This document shows positions 36,776 through 44,679 of a stretch of DNA of 64,000 bases, in pieces. The position numbers and the translations under genes are program-made. This stretch comes from SZUA-22 sp963751695. GTDB taxonomy: Bacteria; Bacteroidota; Ignavibacteria; Ignavibacteriales; Melioribacteraceae. The notes beneath the pieces are model-generated. The model had not been told where the DNA came from. It saw only the letters and a list, made by a program, of their open reading frames with translations, and searched no databases. How positions within the stretch are numbered: the stretch's first letter is position 1; each line of letters starts with the position of its first letter. Location of the stretch: positions 434,001 through 498,000 of the forward strand of contig CAVVVP010000005.1 in NCBI GenBank assembly GCA_963751695.1, in the 5' to 3' direction.

Positions 36776-37688
36776 TTCTCGATCTGGTTATTTCTTTATA
36801 GTAATTAATTAAACCTTTAAAATTAGCAAATAATATCCCAATTAGCACGAAAGAACTTCCAATAATATGTTTTGAGCTTAAAATTTCACCTAGAAATGTC
36901 CATCCCAAGAAAACCGCAATTATTGGAGTAATAAATGAGGATAGTGACAATATAACCACATTTATCTTTTTCATTAACCAATAAAATACTCCAAAAGCAA
37001 CAACAGTTCCAAAAATTGCTAAATAAAGAATTGAGAATAAAGCATTTTCGCTATATGCGATTCGAGAAGTATCTTCGAATAATAATCCAATTGGAATTAA
37101 GATTACCCCAGTGAGTAGCATCGGTACAAAATTCATTGATAATGGATTAAGCTCCTTTCCATGTTTCTTTATTATCACCGCTACAGCTCCTTGCATAATT
37201 GCGCTTATCAGGATAATTATAATTCCAAGGGTGTGATCTCCGAATTCAACTAAGAAACCATCCCAATAAATTACTGCAATTCCGGCAAATCCTAGTATAG
37301 AACCAATAACTTTGTATACTCCGATCGATTCTTTAGGAAGCCAAAACCACGAAAAAATGATAACCCAAAATGGAAAAATCGCAAATAGAACTGAAGTTAA
37401 GCCTGATGGGACATACTGTTCTGCCCAGTAAACAAAAGAAAAGGGAAAAATATATGAAAAGAATGCAAGAATGAGATATAACTTAACAGATTGTGAATCA
37501 GTTAAAAGAGCCAAATTTCTAAATTTCATGATACTTAGAACAACTATTGATGCTATTAAAAATCTAACTCCAACTGCGAACATAGGTGTTAGAGTAGTTA
37601 AGCCGATTTTAATAACTATCCAAGTTGATCCCCATACCATGCAGATTATTATGTACCCTAAAACAATCTTTAGTTTGTCACTACTCAT
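36759..37688 (-). CDS. EamA/DMT family transporter
   Basis: Inner-membrane exporter-like protein of 309 residues with ten predicted helices in two EamA repeats (about 10-145 and 155-290). Repeat starts are visible at MVWGSTWIVIKIGL and MQGAVAVIIKKHG, and the second repeat has FITPIIAVFLGWTFLGE. Members export amino acids or metabolites; the substrate is unknown. It overlaps folB and yfiH by several bases. Confidence 0.9.
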   Translation of the reverse strand: MSSDKLKIVLGYIIICMVWGSTWIVIKIGLTTLTPMFAVGVRFLIASIVVLSIMKFRNLALLTDSQSVKLYLILAFFSYIFPFSFVYWAEQYVPSGLTSVLFAIFPFWVIIFSWFWLPKESIGVYKVIGSILGFAGIAVIYWDGFLVEFGDHTLGIIIILISAIMQGAVAVIIKKHGKELNPLSMNFVPMLLTGVILIPIGLLFEDTSRIAYSENALFSILYLAIFGTVVAFGVFYWLMKKINVVILSLSSFITPIIAVFLGWTFLGEILSSKHIIGSSFVLIGILFANFKGLINYYKEITRSRNVGSY

Positions 37689-38422
37689 AATTCACTTTTC
37701 ATCGCGATGATACCAAGAGCACGACCAGACTTTTGACCGTCTCTACGATATGAGTGAAGAAATTCATTTCCATAACTACAAAGATCAGATCTTTCAATTT
37801 GATTAGATGGAATTCCAAAATCCAAAAGCATATCGTAATTCGCTGATGCGACATCAAGATATACTTTTCTTTCATGCTCGAGTAAGAATTTTTTATCGAA
37901 TTGTAAAGCTACTTCTTCCCCGACTTCATAGTTTTTCTGAGAAATGGATGGAGCCATGTAAACAATTAAGTCATTTGCATTTGAGTTAAATTTAGTTTTT
38001 AAAGTAATTAAAGTTTTTTCAAGAATCTTTTGACTTGTTCCACGCCAACCTGAATGTACTGCAGCAATCACTTTTTTTACTCTATCAATGATAAAAAATG
38101 CAGAGCAGTCTGCTGTAGTTATTACTAATCCAAGACCAATATTATTTGTTATCAACGCATCACTTTCACCCACATACCCAGCTTTGTCTACATAATTTAT
38201 AATGTCACTATGGATTTGATAATGGTAAGCTACTTGATCTTCCCTTAAATCGAGAGCTGCAAAAAATCTTGCTCGATTCTTTATGACCAGTTCTTTATCA
38301 TCATCAACCAAAAATGATAGATTAAATCCAAAAGGATCATTTAAAGATGGGATAGTTCTTGTACTTAATCCAAAAGTGATTTGAGGAATGGAATCGAAAA
38401 TTTCTGATCGGATGATTTTCAT
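37685..38422 (-). CDS. YfiH/laccase-domain purine nucleoside phosphorylase-like protein
   Basis: Multicopper polyphenol oxidase (YfiH/YlmD) fold, 245 residues. Metal and active-site residues are in HYQIHSD, TTADCSAFFI and AAVHSGWRGTSQKIL. Family members act on purine nucleosides (phosphorylase/deaminase) and influence cell-wall precursor fidelity. It is first in the leftward operon of overlapping genes down to ppx. Confidence 0.9.
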   Translation of the reverse strand: MKIIRSEIFDSIPQITFGLSTRTIPSLNDPFGFNLSFLVDDDKELVIKNRARFFAALDLREDQVAYHYQIHSDIINYVDKAGYVGESDALITNNIGLGLVITTADCSAFFIIDRVKKVIAAVHSGWRGTSQKILEKTLITLKTKFNSNANDLIVYMAPSISQKNYEVGEEVALQFDKKFLLEHERKVYLDVASANYDMLLDFGIPSNQIERSDLCSYGNEFLHSYRRDGQKSGRALGIIAMKSEL

Positions 38423-38471
38423 TCCGCAAAGATAAGAATTTTAGCAATAGTAGAGATTCTAATTATGCTAA

Positions 38472-39779
38472 TTAAACATTATCCAACGCTGCATCTAAAT
38501 CCTTTAGAATATCTTCAACGTTCTCCAATCCGATTGCCAGACGAATGCCTCCCGCATCAATTCCATGCTCAGCAAGATTTTCCGGAGGAACAACAGAATG
38601 CGTCATTGATGCTGGATGCTCAATCAATGTTCTTGTATGACCGAGACTTACCGCTAAGGTTAATGTATATGCGTTGTCAGCTGAAAAATTGATAAACTTA
38701 ATTCCATTCTCTTTACAAATTACTGGAGTCTCCCCTTTTAGTGTGAAATATAAAAGAGCACCAGGTGCAAAATTTCCATTAAAATCTATCATCTGTTTTT
38801 GAGCAAGATCATGAAATTTGAATGATTGAAGTCCCGGGTAATTTACTTTTTCGACTTTCGGATTTGCCTCTAAAAATTCTGCTATTTTCATTGCTGACTC
38901 TATTTGCTGTTTCTGACGAAGACCAAGTGAAGGTAATCCATACGTCAAAATTGCCCATGCACTTTTGGGATTCAATACTCCTCCAAAATCCTTTCGGTAT
39001 AGTAAGAGGAGATCATGAAACTCATTTCTGCAGATTACAACACCACCCATGTCTGTACCAAATCCACCAATTCCCTTGGTTAAAGAATGAACAGTGAAAT
39101 CGGAACCAAGTTCTATTGGTCGTTGACAGAATGGAGTGGCAAAAGTATTATCTACCACGATATAGATTTTGTCAGCTTCATCTCTCTTCATGTTTTCCTT
39201 GTCAACAATTTCTCTAATAGCTCTAATATCAATAATATCCATATTCGGATTAGCTGGAGTTTCAAAATAGATAACCTTAGTATTTTCAGTTATAGCTCCT
39301 AAAATATTTTCTTCGGTGAGGTCAATTGCATTTACTGTAATATTGTATCTCGGATACCAATTAGTAAAAAGTGATATTGTACAGCCATATAGGGTTGAGT
39401 GAGTAATTATCTCATCTCTAGATTTTGTTAATATTCCTAAAACTCCGGATATTGCTCCCATTCCGCTTGCAAATGTTACTGCCATCTCTCCTTTTTCAGC
39501 ATGGGCGAGATTTTCTTCAAGCATATCTTTATTAGGTTCACCGAGTCGATCGTATATCAAAATTGGTCCATCTTCTCCATGCTGATCGGTATGAGCAAAC
39601 TGCATGAATCCTAGCGCTCCTCGATCTACAGAATCGAGTCGAAATGTTGTTGAGGAAGATATCGGTGTTGTCACGTGATGAGAATAATCCCATTTGTTTG
39701 AAACATCCTTGCCATAGATCAATTGTGTATCCATCGAATATTTCTTTTCGTCAACTTTTTTCTTTTTTTCGGAGGACAT
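38472..39779 (-). CDS. Cys/Met metabolism PLP enzyme, methionine gamma-lyase/O-acetylhomoserine sulfhydrylase-like
   Basis: Fold-type I PLP enzyme of 435 residues. FASGMGAISGVLGIL is the PLP-phosphate segment, VVDNTFATPFCQRPIELG follows, and the PLP lysine is in VHSLTKGIGGFG. It carries a longer N-terminus (about 45 residues) than the sister gene. Reaction options are gamma-elimination of methionine or sulfhydrylation of O-acetylhomoserine; sequence alone does not separate them. It is encoded 18 bases downstream of a second family member, suggesting a shared sulfur amino-acid pathway. Confidence 0.88.
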   Translation of the reverse strand: MSSEKKKKVDEKKYSMDTQLIYGKDVSNKWDYSHHVTTPISSSTTFRLDSVDRGALGFMQFAHTDQHGEDGPILIYDRLGEPNKDMLEENLAHAEKGEMAVTFASGMGAISGVLGILTKSRDEIITHSTLYGCTISLFTNWYPRYNITVNAIDLTEENILGAITENTKVIYFETPANPNMDIIDIRAIREIVDKENMKRDEADKIYIVVDNTFATPFCQRPIELGSDFTVHSLTKGIGGFGTDMGGVVICRNEFHDLLLLYRKDFGGVLNPKSAWAILTYGLPSLGLRQKQQIESAMKIAEFLEANPKVEKVNYPGLQSFKFHDLAQKQMIDFNGNFAPGALLYFTLKGETPVICKENGIKFINFSADNAYTLTLAVSLGHTRTLIEHPASMTHSVVPPENLAEHGIDAGGIRLAIGLENVEDILKDLDAALDNV

Positions 39780-39797
39780 TATTATATCTCCTAATGT

Positions 39798-40937
39798 TTA
39801 TTTTTTATTTATTGCTTGTTCTATATCTTCAATTAGATCTTCTACATCTTCAATCCCTACAGAAATCCTTACTAGACTTTCTGTTATTCCCATCTCTTTT
39901 CTCTCAGCTGCTGGTACAGATCCATGAGTCATAGTAGCAGAATGGTTTAACAAACTCTCAACTCCACCAAGACTTTCAGCAAGCTGAAATATTTTTGTGT
40001 TCTTAAATAATTTTTTAGCAGTTTCAAGACTATCTAATTCAACTGTAACTACTCCACCGAATCCGCTCATCTGTTTTTTTGCTAAATCATATTGTGGATG
40101 ATCTTCCAATCCTGGGAAATGAATTTTCTTCACATACGTTTTATCCTTAAGATAATTCGCAACTGCAATTGAGTTTATATTGTGCTGCTTCATTCTTACT
40201 GCAAGGGTTTTGGTCGATCTTAAAGAGAGCCAGCAGTCAAAGGGTGATGGTATTGCACCTATCGATCTCTGCATAAAGCGTATTCGTTTCTGAAAGTACT
40301 CGCTGTTAGTTACAACAATTCCACCAATTACATCACTATGGCCATTCAAGTATTTTGAAGAGCTATGAATTACAATATCAATTCCCAGTTCTAAAGGTTG
40401 CTGAAAGTAGGGAGTCATAAAAGTATTATCTGCAACTGAAATAAGATTGTTTTTCTTGCAGATTTCAGAAGCTGCTTTTAGATCAGTAAGTATTAACAAT
40501 GGATTTGAAGGAGTTTCTAGAAAAACTAATTTTGTATTTGTTTTTATAGCTGAATCAATGTTTTCAATATTGCTCATGTCTACCCAAGAAAACTCTATCC
40601 CGAAATTGGAAATGAAATTTTCAAAGACTCTGTACGTCCCTCCATAAATATATTTTGAAGCAATAACATGATCGCCAGATTTAAGAATTCCCATTAATGA
40701 ATGAATTGCTGCTACACCTGATGAAAATGAAATTCCATATTCCCCTTTTTCAAGCTTTGCAATGTTATTCTCCATTGCTTCTCTCGTTAAATTAGAAATG
40801 CGGCCGTAATCGTATCCCTTGTTAACCCCAAGTTCTGGTTGAGCGTAAGTGGAAGTCATATAGATCGGTGTCATTACTGCGCCGGTAGTGGGATCTGGTT
40901 TCTGTCCGGCATGGATTGCATCTGTCGAAAAGCCCAA
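39798..40937 (-). CDS. Cystathionine gamma-synthase/gamma-lyase
   Basis: PLP enzyme of 379 residues, standard length. It starts GFSTDAIHAGQKPDPTTGAV, typical of MetB/CGL. Motifs are SSGVAAIHSLMGIL, VADNTFMTPYFQQPLELG and the PLP lysine in HSSSKYLNGHSDVIGG. The C-terminal SLGGVESLLNHSATMTHG is shared by synthase and lyase. It starts with TTTCTCC complement (GGAGAAA) upstream. The adjacent paralogue suggests interconversion of cysteine, homocysteine and methionine. The integron-like array begins directly behind its start. Confidence 0.9.
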   Translation of the reverse strand: MGFSTDAIHAGQKPDPTTGAVMTPIYMTSTYAQPELGVNKGYDYGRISNLTREAMENNIAKLEKGEYGISFSSGVAAIHSLMGILKSGDHVIASKYIYGGTYRVFENFISNFGIEFSWVDMSNIENIDSAIKTNTKLVFLETPSNPLLILTDLKAASEICKKNNLISVADNTFMTPYFQQPLELGIDIVIHSSSKYLNGHSDVIGGIVVTNSEYFQKRIRFMQRSIGAIPSPFDCWLSLRSTKTLAVRMKQHNINSIAVANYLKDKTYVKKIHFPGLEDHPQYDLAKKQMSGFGGVVTVELDSLETAKKLFKNTKIFQLAESLGGVESLLNHSATMTHGSVPAAERKEMGITESLVRISVGIEDVEDLIEDIEQAINKK

Positions 40938-41010
40938 TATTTTCTCCTTTCAGTCTTTGATACTATATTGAAATATATGAAAAGGGATGATATTAAAAAA
41001 TAAAACTTGC

Positions 41011-41065
41011 TTTTTGCCATTTTTGCCAAGCTAAGCGAAACGGTAAGTTTGAGCGGTTGGCCTTA
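41011..41065. repeat. Truncated attC-like half site (A) at the array end
   Basis: This segment aligns along its length with the right half of element B at 41849-41903, sharing GAGCGG and most intervening bases, but its terminal box has decayed to GGTTGGCC and no left half follows before the cystathionine gene. It looks like the worn outer edge of the cassette array. Confidence 0.5.
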
Positions 41066-41105
41066 AACTGAATCTACTTTTTAAACACCCAATTTGATTT
41101 GCTTT

Positions 41106-41654
41106 TTAAAAAATCACAAACGGTACTGCCCATGTTTTTAATTCACCAGTAATACCATTTTGATAATCAATTATCTCGAGTTTCTCTGGCAGTACCTTGA
41201 TGAGTGCATAATTAGATTTATTATCTGAGTAGAATCTACTCCACTCACTTTTCCAATAAGTCTGTTTTAGTAATGTATCTTCAACAATATAAGCATGACC
41301 TTTAATTATAACATATCCTACTTCGTTTGGAGCTTGATAATAGAGTGTTACCCTTGAATCATTTTCAATCTGTTTAACTTTTCTACTATTTTTATTCGTC
41401 CCAAACCATATAACCATTTCGTCATCTGGTAAAAAAGGGTCCATTATTCTTGCATCAGGATGACCGGTTGAATCCAATGTAATTAATGTACAATAACGTA
41501 CTGTTACTATTATATTTTTTGCAGTACTAATAATAGTATCACGATCAAAATATTTTTCCTCATTTTCTTGAGCAAAAATCACAAGCGGTAATTTAAGTAT
41601 TATAACTAAATAGAAAATTATTTGCATATTCTTCAATTTATATTTCAACCTCAT
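41106..41654 (-). CDS. Exported pyridoxamine-5'-phosphate-oxidase-fold protein (cassette 4)
   Basis: 182 residues: a hydrophobic signal (MQIIFYLVIILKLPLVIFAQ) followed by a PNPOx-like split beta-barrel (general stress protein 26 type), with TLDSTGHPDARIMDP, VIWFGTNKNSRKVKQIENDS and VTLYYQAPNEVGYVIIKGHA. Such proteins usually bind FMN or F420 and are mostly cytoplasmic, so an export signal is unusual. The start at 41654 lies 25 bases from element B; a start at 41627 (MQIIFY) is possible. It is a cassette-borne gene and its function is unknown. Confidence 0.75.
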   Translation of the reverse strand: MRLKYKLKNMQIIFYLVIILKLPLVIFAQENEEKYFDRDTIISTAKNIIVTVRYCTLITLDSTGHPDARIMDPFLPDDEMVIWFGTNKNSRKVKQIENDSRVTLYYQAPNEVGYVIIKGHAYIVEDTLLKQTYWKSEWSRFYSDNKSNYALIKVLPEKLEIIDYQNGITGELKTWAVPFVIF

Positions 41655-41679
41655 TGTAACCTCAATTTAGTTTAAAGGT

Positions 41680-41903
41680 GCATAACGGCGTTGCCGTTAA
41701 GCCGTCCGCCTAAAACAAACAACTTGATACAACGACGAATTTTAATTTATAACAAGCTGTACTTAACTTTATTCAGTAAGTGCAGCGACTAACTTCTAAT
41801 TATGGTACAATATTCAAATTCAATTTTACATAAAACACAAAACCAACATTTTACCACTTTTACCGAATTGAGCGAAGCGGTCGGCTTGAGCGGCTGGTTA
41901 GGC
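41680..41903. repeat. attC-like element B
   Basis: A 224-base non-coding element. Left end GCATAACGGCGTTGCCG, right end GCGGCTGGTTAGGC; the outer 30 bases are imperfect inverted repeats (AAGCCGTCCGC against GCGGTCGGCTT). The box GTTAGGC (41897-41903) fits GTTRRRY. The stop codon of cassette 3 lies inside this box. It is longer than usual attC sites. Confidence 0.6.
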
Positions 41904-42551
41904 AACCTTTTTATTTGAAAGATATTCTTTATACTGACTCAATGCAAGAAATATCCAGCCAATTGTGAAACAAACAAGGACTTTTGCTCCCATTGTAATT
42001 AATAAACCTTGAGTATTGTATTCCAAGACTTGTTCTGAACGCAGCCCGAAAGATGGTATGCCCAATAATCCACACATACCCCAGGAAGTTATTACAAAGA
42101 AGATATAAGAAATTGCCCTTAGATCTAAAATATTTTTTATATTCGCATTACTCATCATACGTGTCCTGAGAAGCGACCATATTGAGATACAAAATGAGAT
42201 TAAAATTAATCCCCCACCAACTCCATATAATGCTGGATAAAGAATTGATTGACTCCATAATCCTAACCATGCCAAAAGGCCGATTGAACAAACAGCAAAA
42301 ATAAGTATTCTGAATTTTTCTAAACGCATGAAATAAGCCAAACCTATTGAAGTGATAATGGATCCAAGTGGTACGGACAATTACCAAAAAATGAAGAATA
42401 TCTGGCTAGTGTAGAATGAGTCTTTGGAAATAAAAGATGGTCCAACTTCTGAGTAATCAGGAACAAACCACCAAGATAATATCCACCCATCAACAAACAT
42501 GAATACAATTCCAATAATGCTTAAAATTAAACTTATTGATTTAGTTTTCAC
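41898..42551 (-). CDS. Polytopic membrane protein with an in-frame stop (cassette 3)
   Basis: Reading from GTG 42551 (GGAG upstream), one frame gives a membrane helix (SISLILSIIGIVFMFV), a Trp-rich loop, then FYTSQIFFIFW and a TAA at 42383-42381. The same frame continues LSVPLGSIITSIGLAYF through about five further helices to LSNKKVA and stops at 41898. The uninterrupted protein would be about 217 residues. The single TAA is either a real nonsense mutation or an error; the downstream part alone would need a TTG start. The final TAA overlaps the GTTAGGC box of element B. No known family is recognised. Confidence 0.6.
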
Positions 42552-42582
42552 TGAAATTTCTCCATTAAATATGAATTCAGTT

Positions 42583-42781
42583 GCCTAACGGCGTTGCGGC
42601 TAAGGCGTCTGACTTTTAAAGACGCAAACCCAACACCTTTTAACTTGCCCGCCATTTTTTTGGCGGGTTAAAATTTAACTTTAAAAACTTTAACTAAATT
42701 ATGAAACCAAAACTTAACAAACCAACCAAAATCATTAAACGATTAAGCGTAAAGGCAGTCGCTTTGAGACGCGGGTTATGT
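42583..42781. repeat. attC-like element C
   Basis: A 199-base element. The left box GCCTAAC (42583-42589) fits RYYYAAC exactly, followed by GGCGTTGCGGCTAAGGCG. The right part holds AAGCGTAAAGGCAGTCGC and ends CGCGGGTTATGT. A separate hairpin, TTGCCCGCCA...TGGCGGG (42643-42667), sits inside. It lies 18 bases from the cassette 2 stop and 31 from the cassette 3 start. Confidence 0.58.
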
Positions 42782-42798
42782 TGTGTCCTTTTCAAAGT

Positions 42799-43803
42799 CT
42801 ATAAATTAAAAGGGTTTTCAGCAAATGGAATAAACTCAAAATATTTACCAGATATAACACCACCATTTGTTTCATATTTAATCTTTTCAAAAATAGCAGA
42901 AGAATCTGTAATGCCCCACCAATTGTTTGTTGCATAAATTGTATCAAATTGTGGATTTCCCCAATCTGGGATAATTGAAATATTTACCTCATTATTAAAA
43001 ATATTATTTTGGTAAATTGTTGGAGTAGCAAAAAAAATCGATATCCCAACTTGACAATCTTTGAAGATGTTATCCACTATTCTTGTTTTCGAATTATGTG
43101 AACAGTGCAAACCTGTATGTAAGTTTTCTAAAGTATTTCCAACAAATAATGATGAATCGGATAGTAAATAAACACTCAATTCAAATTTGTTATTCTCAAT
43201 TATGCCAGCCCCATAACCTAGATCAACACTACCAGCACCACACCTAAGACTTCCAATAGTATTCTGTTTTATTTCCATCTGATTATTTCTAAATATACCC
43301 ACTTCCGATAAAACAGAATTATAGATAAATACTTGTCGATTATCCCAATAGTGAATACGTTCTGCTTCAATGCCTTCAATAATACTTTTTGAAGTAATAA
43401 TCTTACCCGATTTAAAATTGATATATCCAACAGTATTAATTCCAGATGAATCAAGCATTGAAATTTTATCTGATTCAGTTCCATGGAAATTAATTGCTCC
43501 ATCCCTAACATCAAATACAGGGAACCTTAAATAATCACCTGCTAAATCATGTACGATGACATTTTCAAACAAATATATTTCTACCCCTGATTGTATAGTT
43601 AATGATCCACCATCAAATATTTCAATATCTTTTTTAAGTAAGTATGGATTATGATTTTTTGTCCAAACAACAGTTGTATCAATTGTATACAACTCTGGTT
43701 CTATTTCTTTAGACTTTGTCTCAGTGATATTTGAAGTAGAATCACAAGTGATAAAAACTACTGATATGATTAAATAAAACGCTAATGATATTTGTGTTTT
43801 CAT
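42799..43803 (-). CDS. Right-handed beta-helix lipoprotein (cassette 2)
   Basis: 334 residues: MKTQISLAFYLIISVVFITC is a lipoprotein signal with Cys at 20. The rest is repetitive beta-helix-like sequence with Asn ladders (NNQMEIKQNTIGSL, IIENNKFELSVYL, SRVIDN-type rungs, TPTIYQNNIFNNEVNI), ending in ATNNWWGITDSSAI, a segment common in parallel beta-helix (NosD/PbH1) proteins. I chose the ATG at 43803; the longer frame begins inside the recombination element. It may be a surface carbohydrate-binding or degrading protein. It sits between elements D and C as a complete cassette. Confidence 0.8.
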   Translation of the reverse strand: MKTQISLAFYLIISVVFITCDSTSNITETKSKEIEPELYTIDTTVVWTKNHNPYLLKKDIEIFDGGSLTIQSGVEIYLFENVIVHDLAGDYLRFPVFDVRDGAINFHGTESDKISMLDSSGINTVGYINFKSGKIITSKSIIEGIEAERIHYWDNRQVFIYNSVLSEVGIFRNNQMEIKQNTIGSLRCGAGSVDLGYGAGIIENNKFELSVYLLSDSSLFVGNTLENLHTGLHCSHNSKTRIVDNIFKDCQVGISIFFATPTIYQNNIFNNEVNISIIPDWGNPQFDTIYATNNWWGITDSSAIFEKIKYETNGGVISGKYFEFIPFAENPFNL

Positions 43804-43827
43804 ATTATTACATATTGTTTTTGAACA

Positions 43828-44009
43828 ACATAACGGCTGATGCATAAAACGCCGCAGTTCATACCTTCAAAAACGCTTGCGCAAAAACCTTAAATTAATT
43901 TAAAACCTAACTTTCTAAAACTACATATTTATTACAAAAACTTTGTGAAGGCACCAAAATTCAGAAAAGACCGAGCGTAACTGCGGTCGCTTTGATGCGT
44001 GGGTTAGGC
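43828..44009. repeat. attC-like element D
   Basis: A 182-base element. Left end ACATAACGGCTGATGC; right part ACCGAGCGTAACTGCGGTCG and CTTTGATGCGTGGGTTAGGC, ending in a perfect GTTRRRY box (44003-44009). It lies 24 bases from the cassette 2 start and 4 bases from the cassette 1 stop. Confidence 0.6.
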
Positions 44010-44013
44010 ATTA

Positions 44014-44388
44014 CTACGGAATTGTAATCACAAATGATTCTTCGTCACCATGATTTAAAAATAGAAATATTTTATTGCCTGTACCCCCTAAGCCTCCTGA
44101 GCCATATTCTGCTTCAATTTTTAATAATCCATCTCCATCAGTTTTTTGAATTAACCAACTACCTAATTGCAAACTATCATAATGAATTTCAAAAGGTGTT
44201 TTTAGAGATTTGAATTTCAAATTATCATTTTCGGTTAACTCGGCAATTTTGAACGACAATTCAGAATTTTCTTTTGATGAAATAATTTTAAGTGATAAAC
44301 TCTCATCTTTATCAATTGGAACCAATATAAATCCAACGACAATTGAAAAGACGAAGGTTATCATAATACTTATTCTTGTAATCTTCAT
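44014..44388 (-). CDS. Small anchored or exported hypothetical protein (cassette 1)
   Basis: 124 residues: an N-terminal hydrophobic segment (ISIMITFVFSIVVGFILV) is a signal anchor or signal peptide, followed by a soluble domain with HYDSLQLGSWLIQKTDGDG and a Gly-rich turn EYGSGGLGGTGN. No family recognised. The ATG at 44388 follows a strong GGAGG; the frame extends to 44478 but would run through the GCCTAAC box. It is the first cassette of the array. Confidence 0.7.
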   Translation of the reverse strand: MKITRISIMITFVFSIVVGFILVPIDKDESLSLKIISSKENSELSFKIAELTENDNLKFKSLKTPFEIHYDSLQLGSWLIQKTDGDGLLKIEAEYGSGGLGGTGNKIFLFLNHGDEESFVITIP

Positions 44389-44403
44389 GTTTCCTCCACT
44401 AAT

Positions 44404-44410
44404 GCCTAAC
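44404..44410. promoter_or_regulatory. Solitary recombination box (E) before the first cassette
   Basis: GCCTAAC on plus (GTTAGGC on minus) is followed on the minus strand by ATTAGTGGAGGAAACATG. It repeats the GTTAGGCATTA of element D's end, but no left partner or attC palindrome extends to higher coordinates. This is the position expected for an attI-like or insertion-target core. 44411-44555 shows nothing further. Confidence 0.45.
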
Positions 44411-44555
44411 CTATAGATATGACGAAAGATTAGATGGAATAAATGAATGAAAACACGAAACCAATTTCGTGATATCATTTCAAGAGTATCTCAATTCTTC
44501 CGTAAGTTATTTAATTTATTCTATTTACTGAAACTCTAAAAAATCTGTGTGGATA

Positions 44556-44606
44556 ATATCCCGAATCGTTTTTCTTAATATCGTGTATTTTGAGTCTTCG
44601 GGATAT
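44556..44606 (-). terminator. Hairpin downstream of fmt
   Basis: ATATCCCGAA (44556-44565) and TTCGGGATAT (44597-44606) are perfectly complementary around a 31-base loop, about 75 bases after the fmt stop. The tract after it is not U-rich, so termination is only probable. It also marks the junction with the cassette array. Confidence 0.45.
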
Positions 44607-44679
44607 CATTCAATATAAATTTATAATTACACTCTCTGTTTAGAATAAAAAAACAAGATAATATTTTCAGATTTTTAAT

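Larger units (their letters stand above)
41011..44410 (-). mobile_element. Integron-like gene-cassette array without integrase (CALIN), four cassettes
   Basis: Four unrelated minus-strand ORFs, each alternating with a non-coding palindromic element. Three elements (B, C, D) begin with a GCCTAAC/ACATAAC-type box and end in GTTAGGC or GTTATGT; a truncated one (A) ends the array. The right halves share the pattern GAGCG-AA--GCGGTCG--TTGA--CG-GGTTAGGC. Gaps from element to start codon are 15-31 bases, and stops lie 4-18 bases from, or inside, the next element. A lone GCCTAAC box (44404-44410) precedes the first cassette. No tyrosine recombinase is found nearby. Established knowledge: attC sites have RYYYAAC and GTTRRRY ends. 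Assignment as attC is inference. Confidence 0.6.

Noticed and set aside
38472..40937. Recent tandem duplication of the two PLP genes
   Set aside because: The proteins differ widely in N-terminus and in the PLP-lysine motif (SLTKGIGG against SSSKYLNG), so they are distinct old subfamilies.
44556..44606. attI or attC site at the fmt-proximal end of the array
   Set aside because: The perfect ATATCCCGAA repeat lacks GTTRRRY boxes and lies at the expected distance for an fmt terminator.
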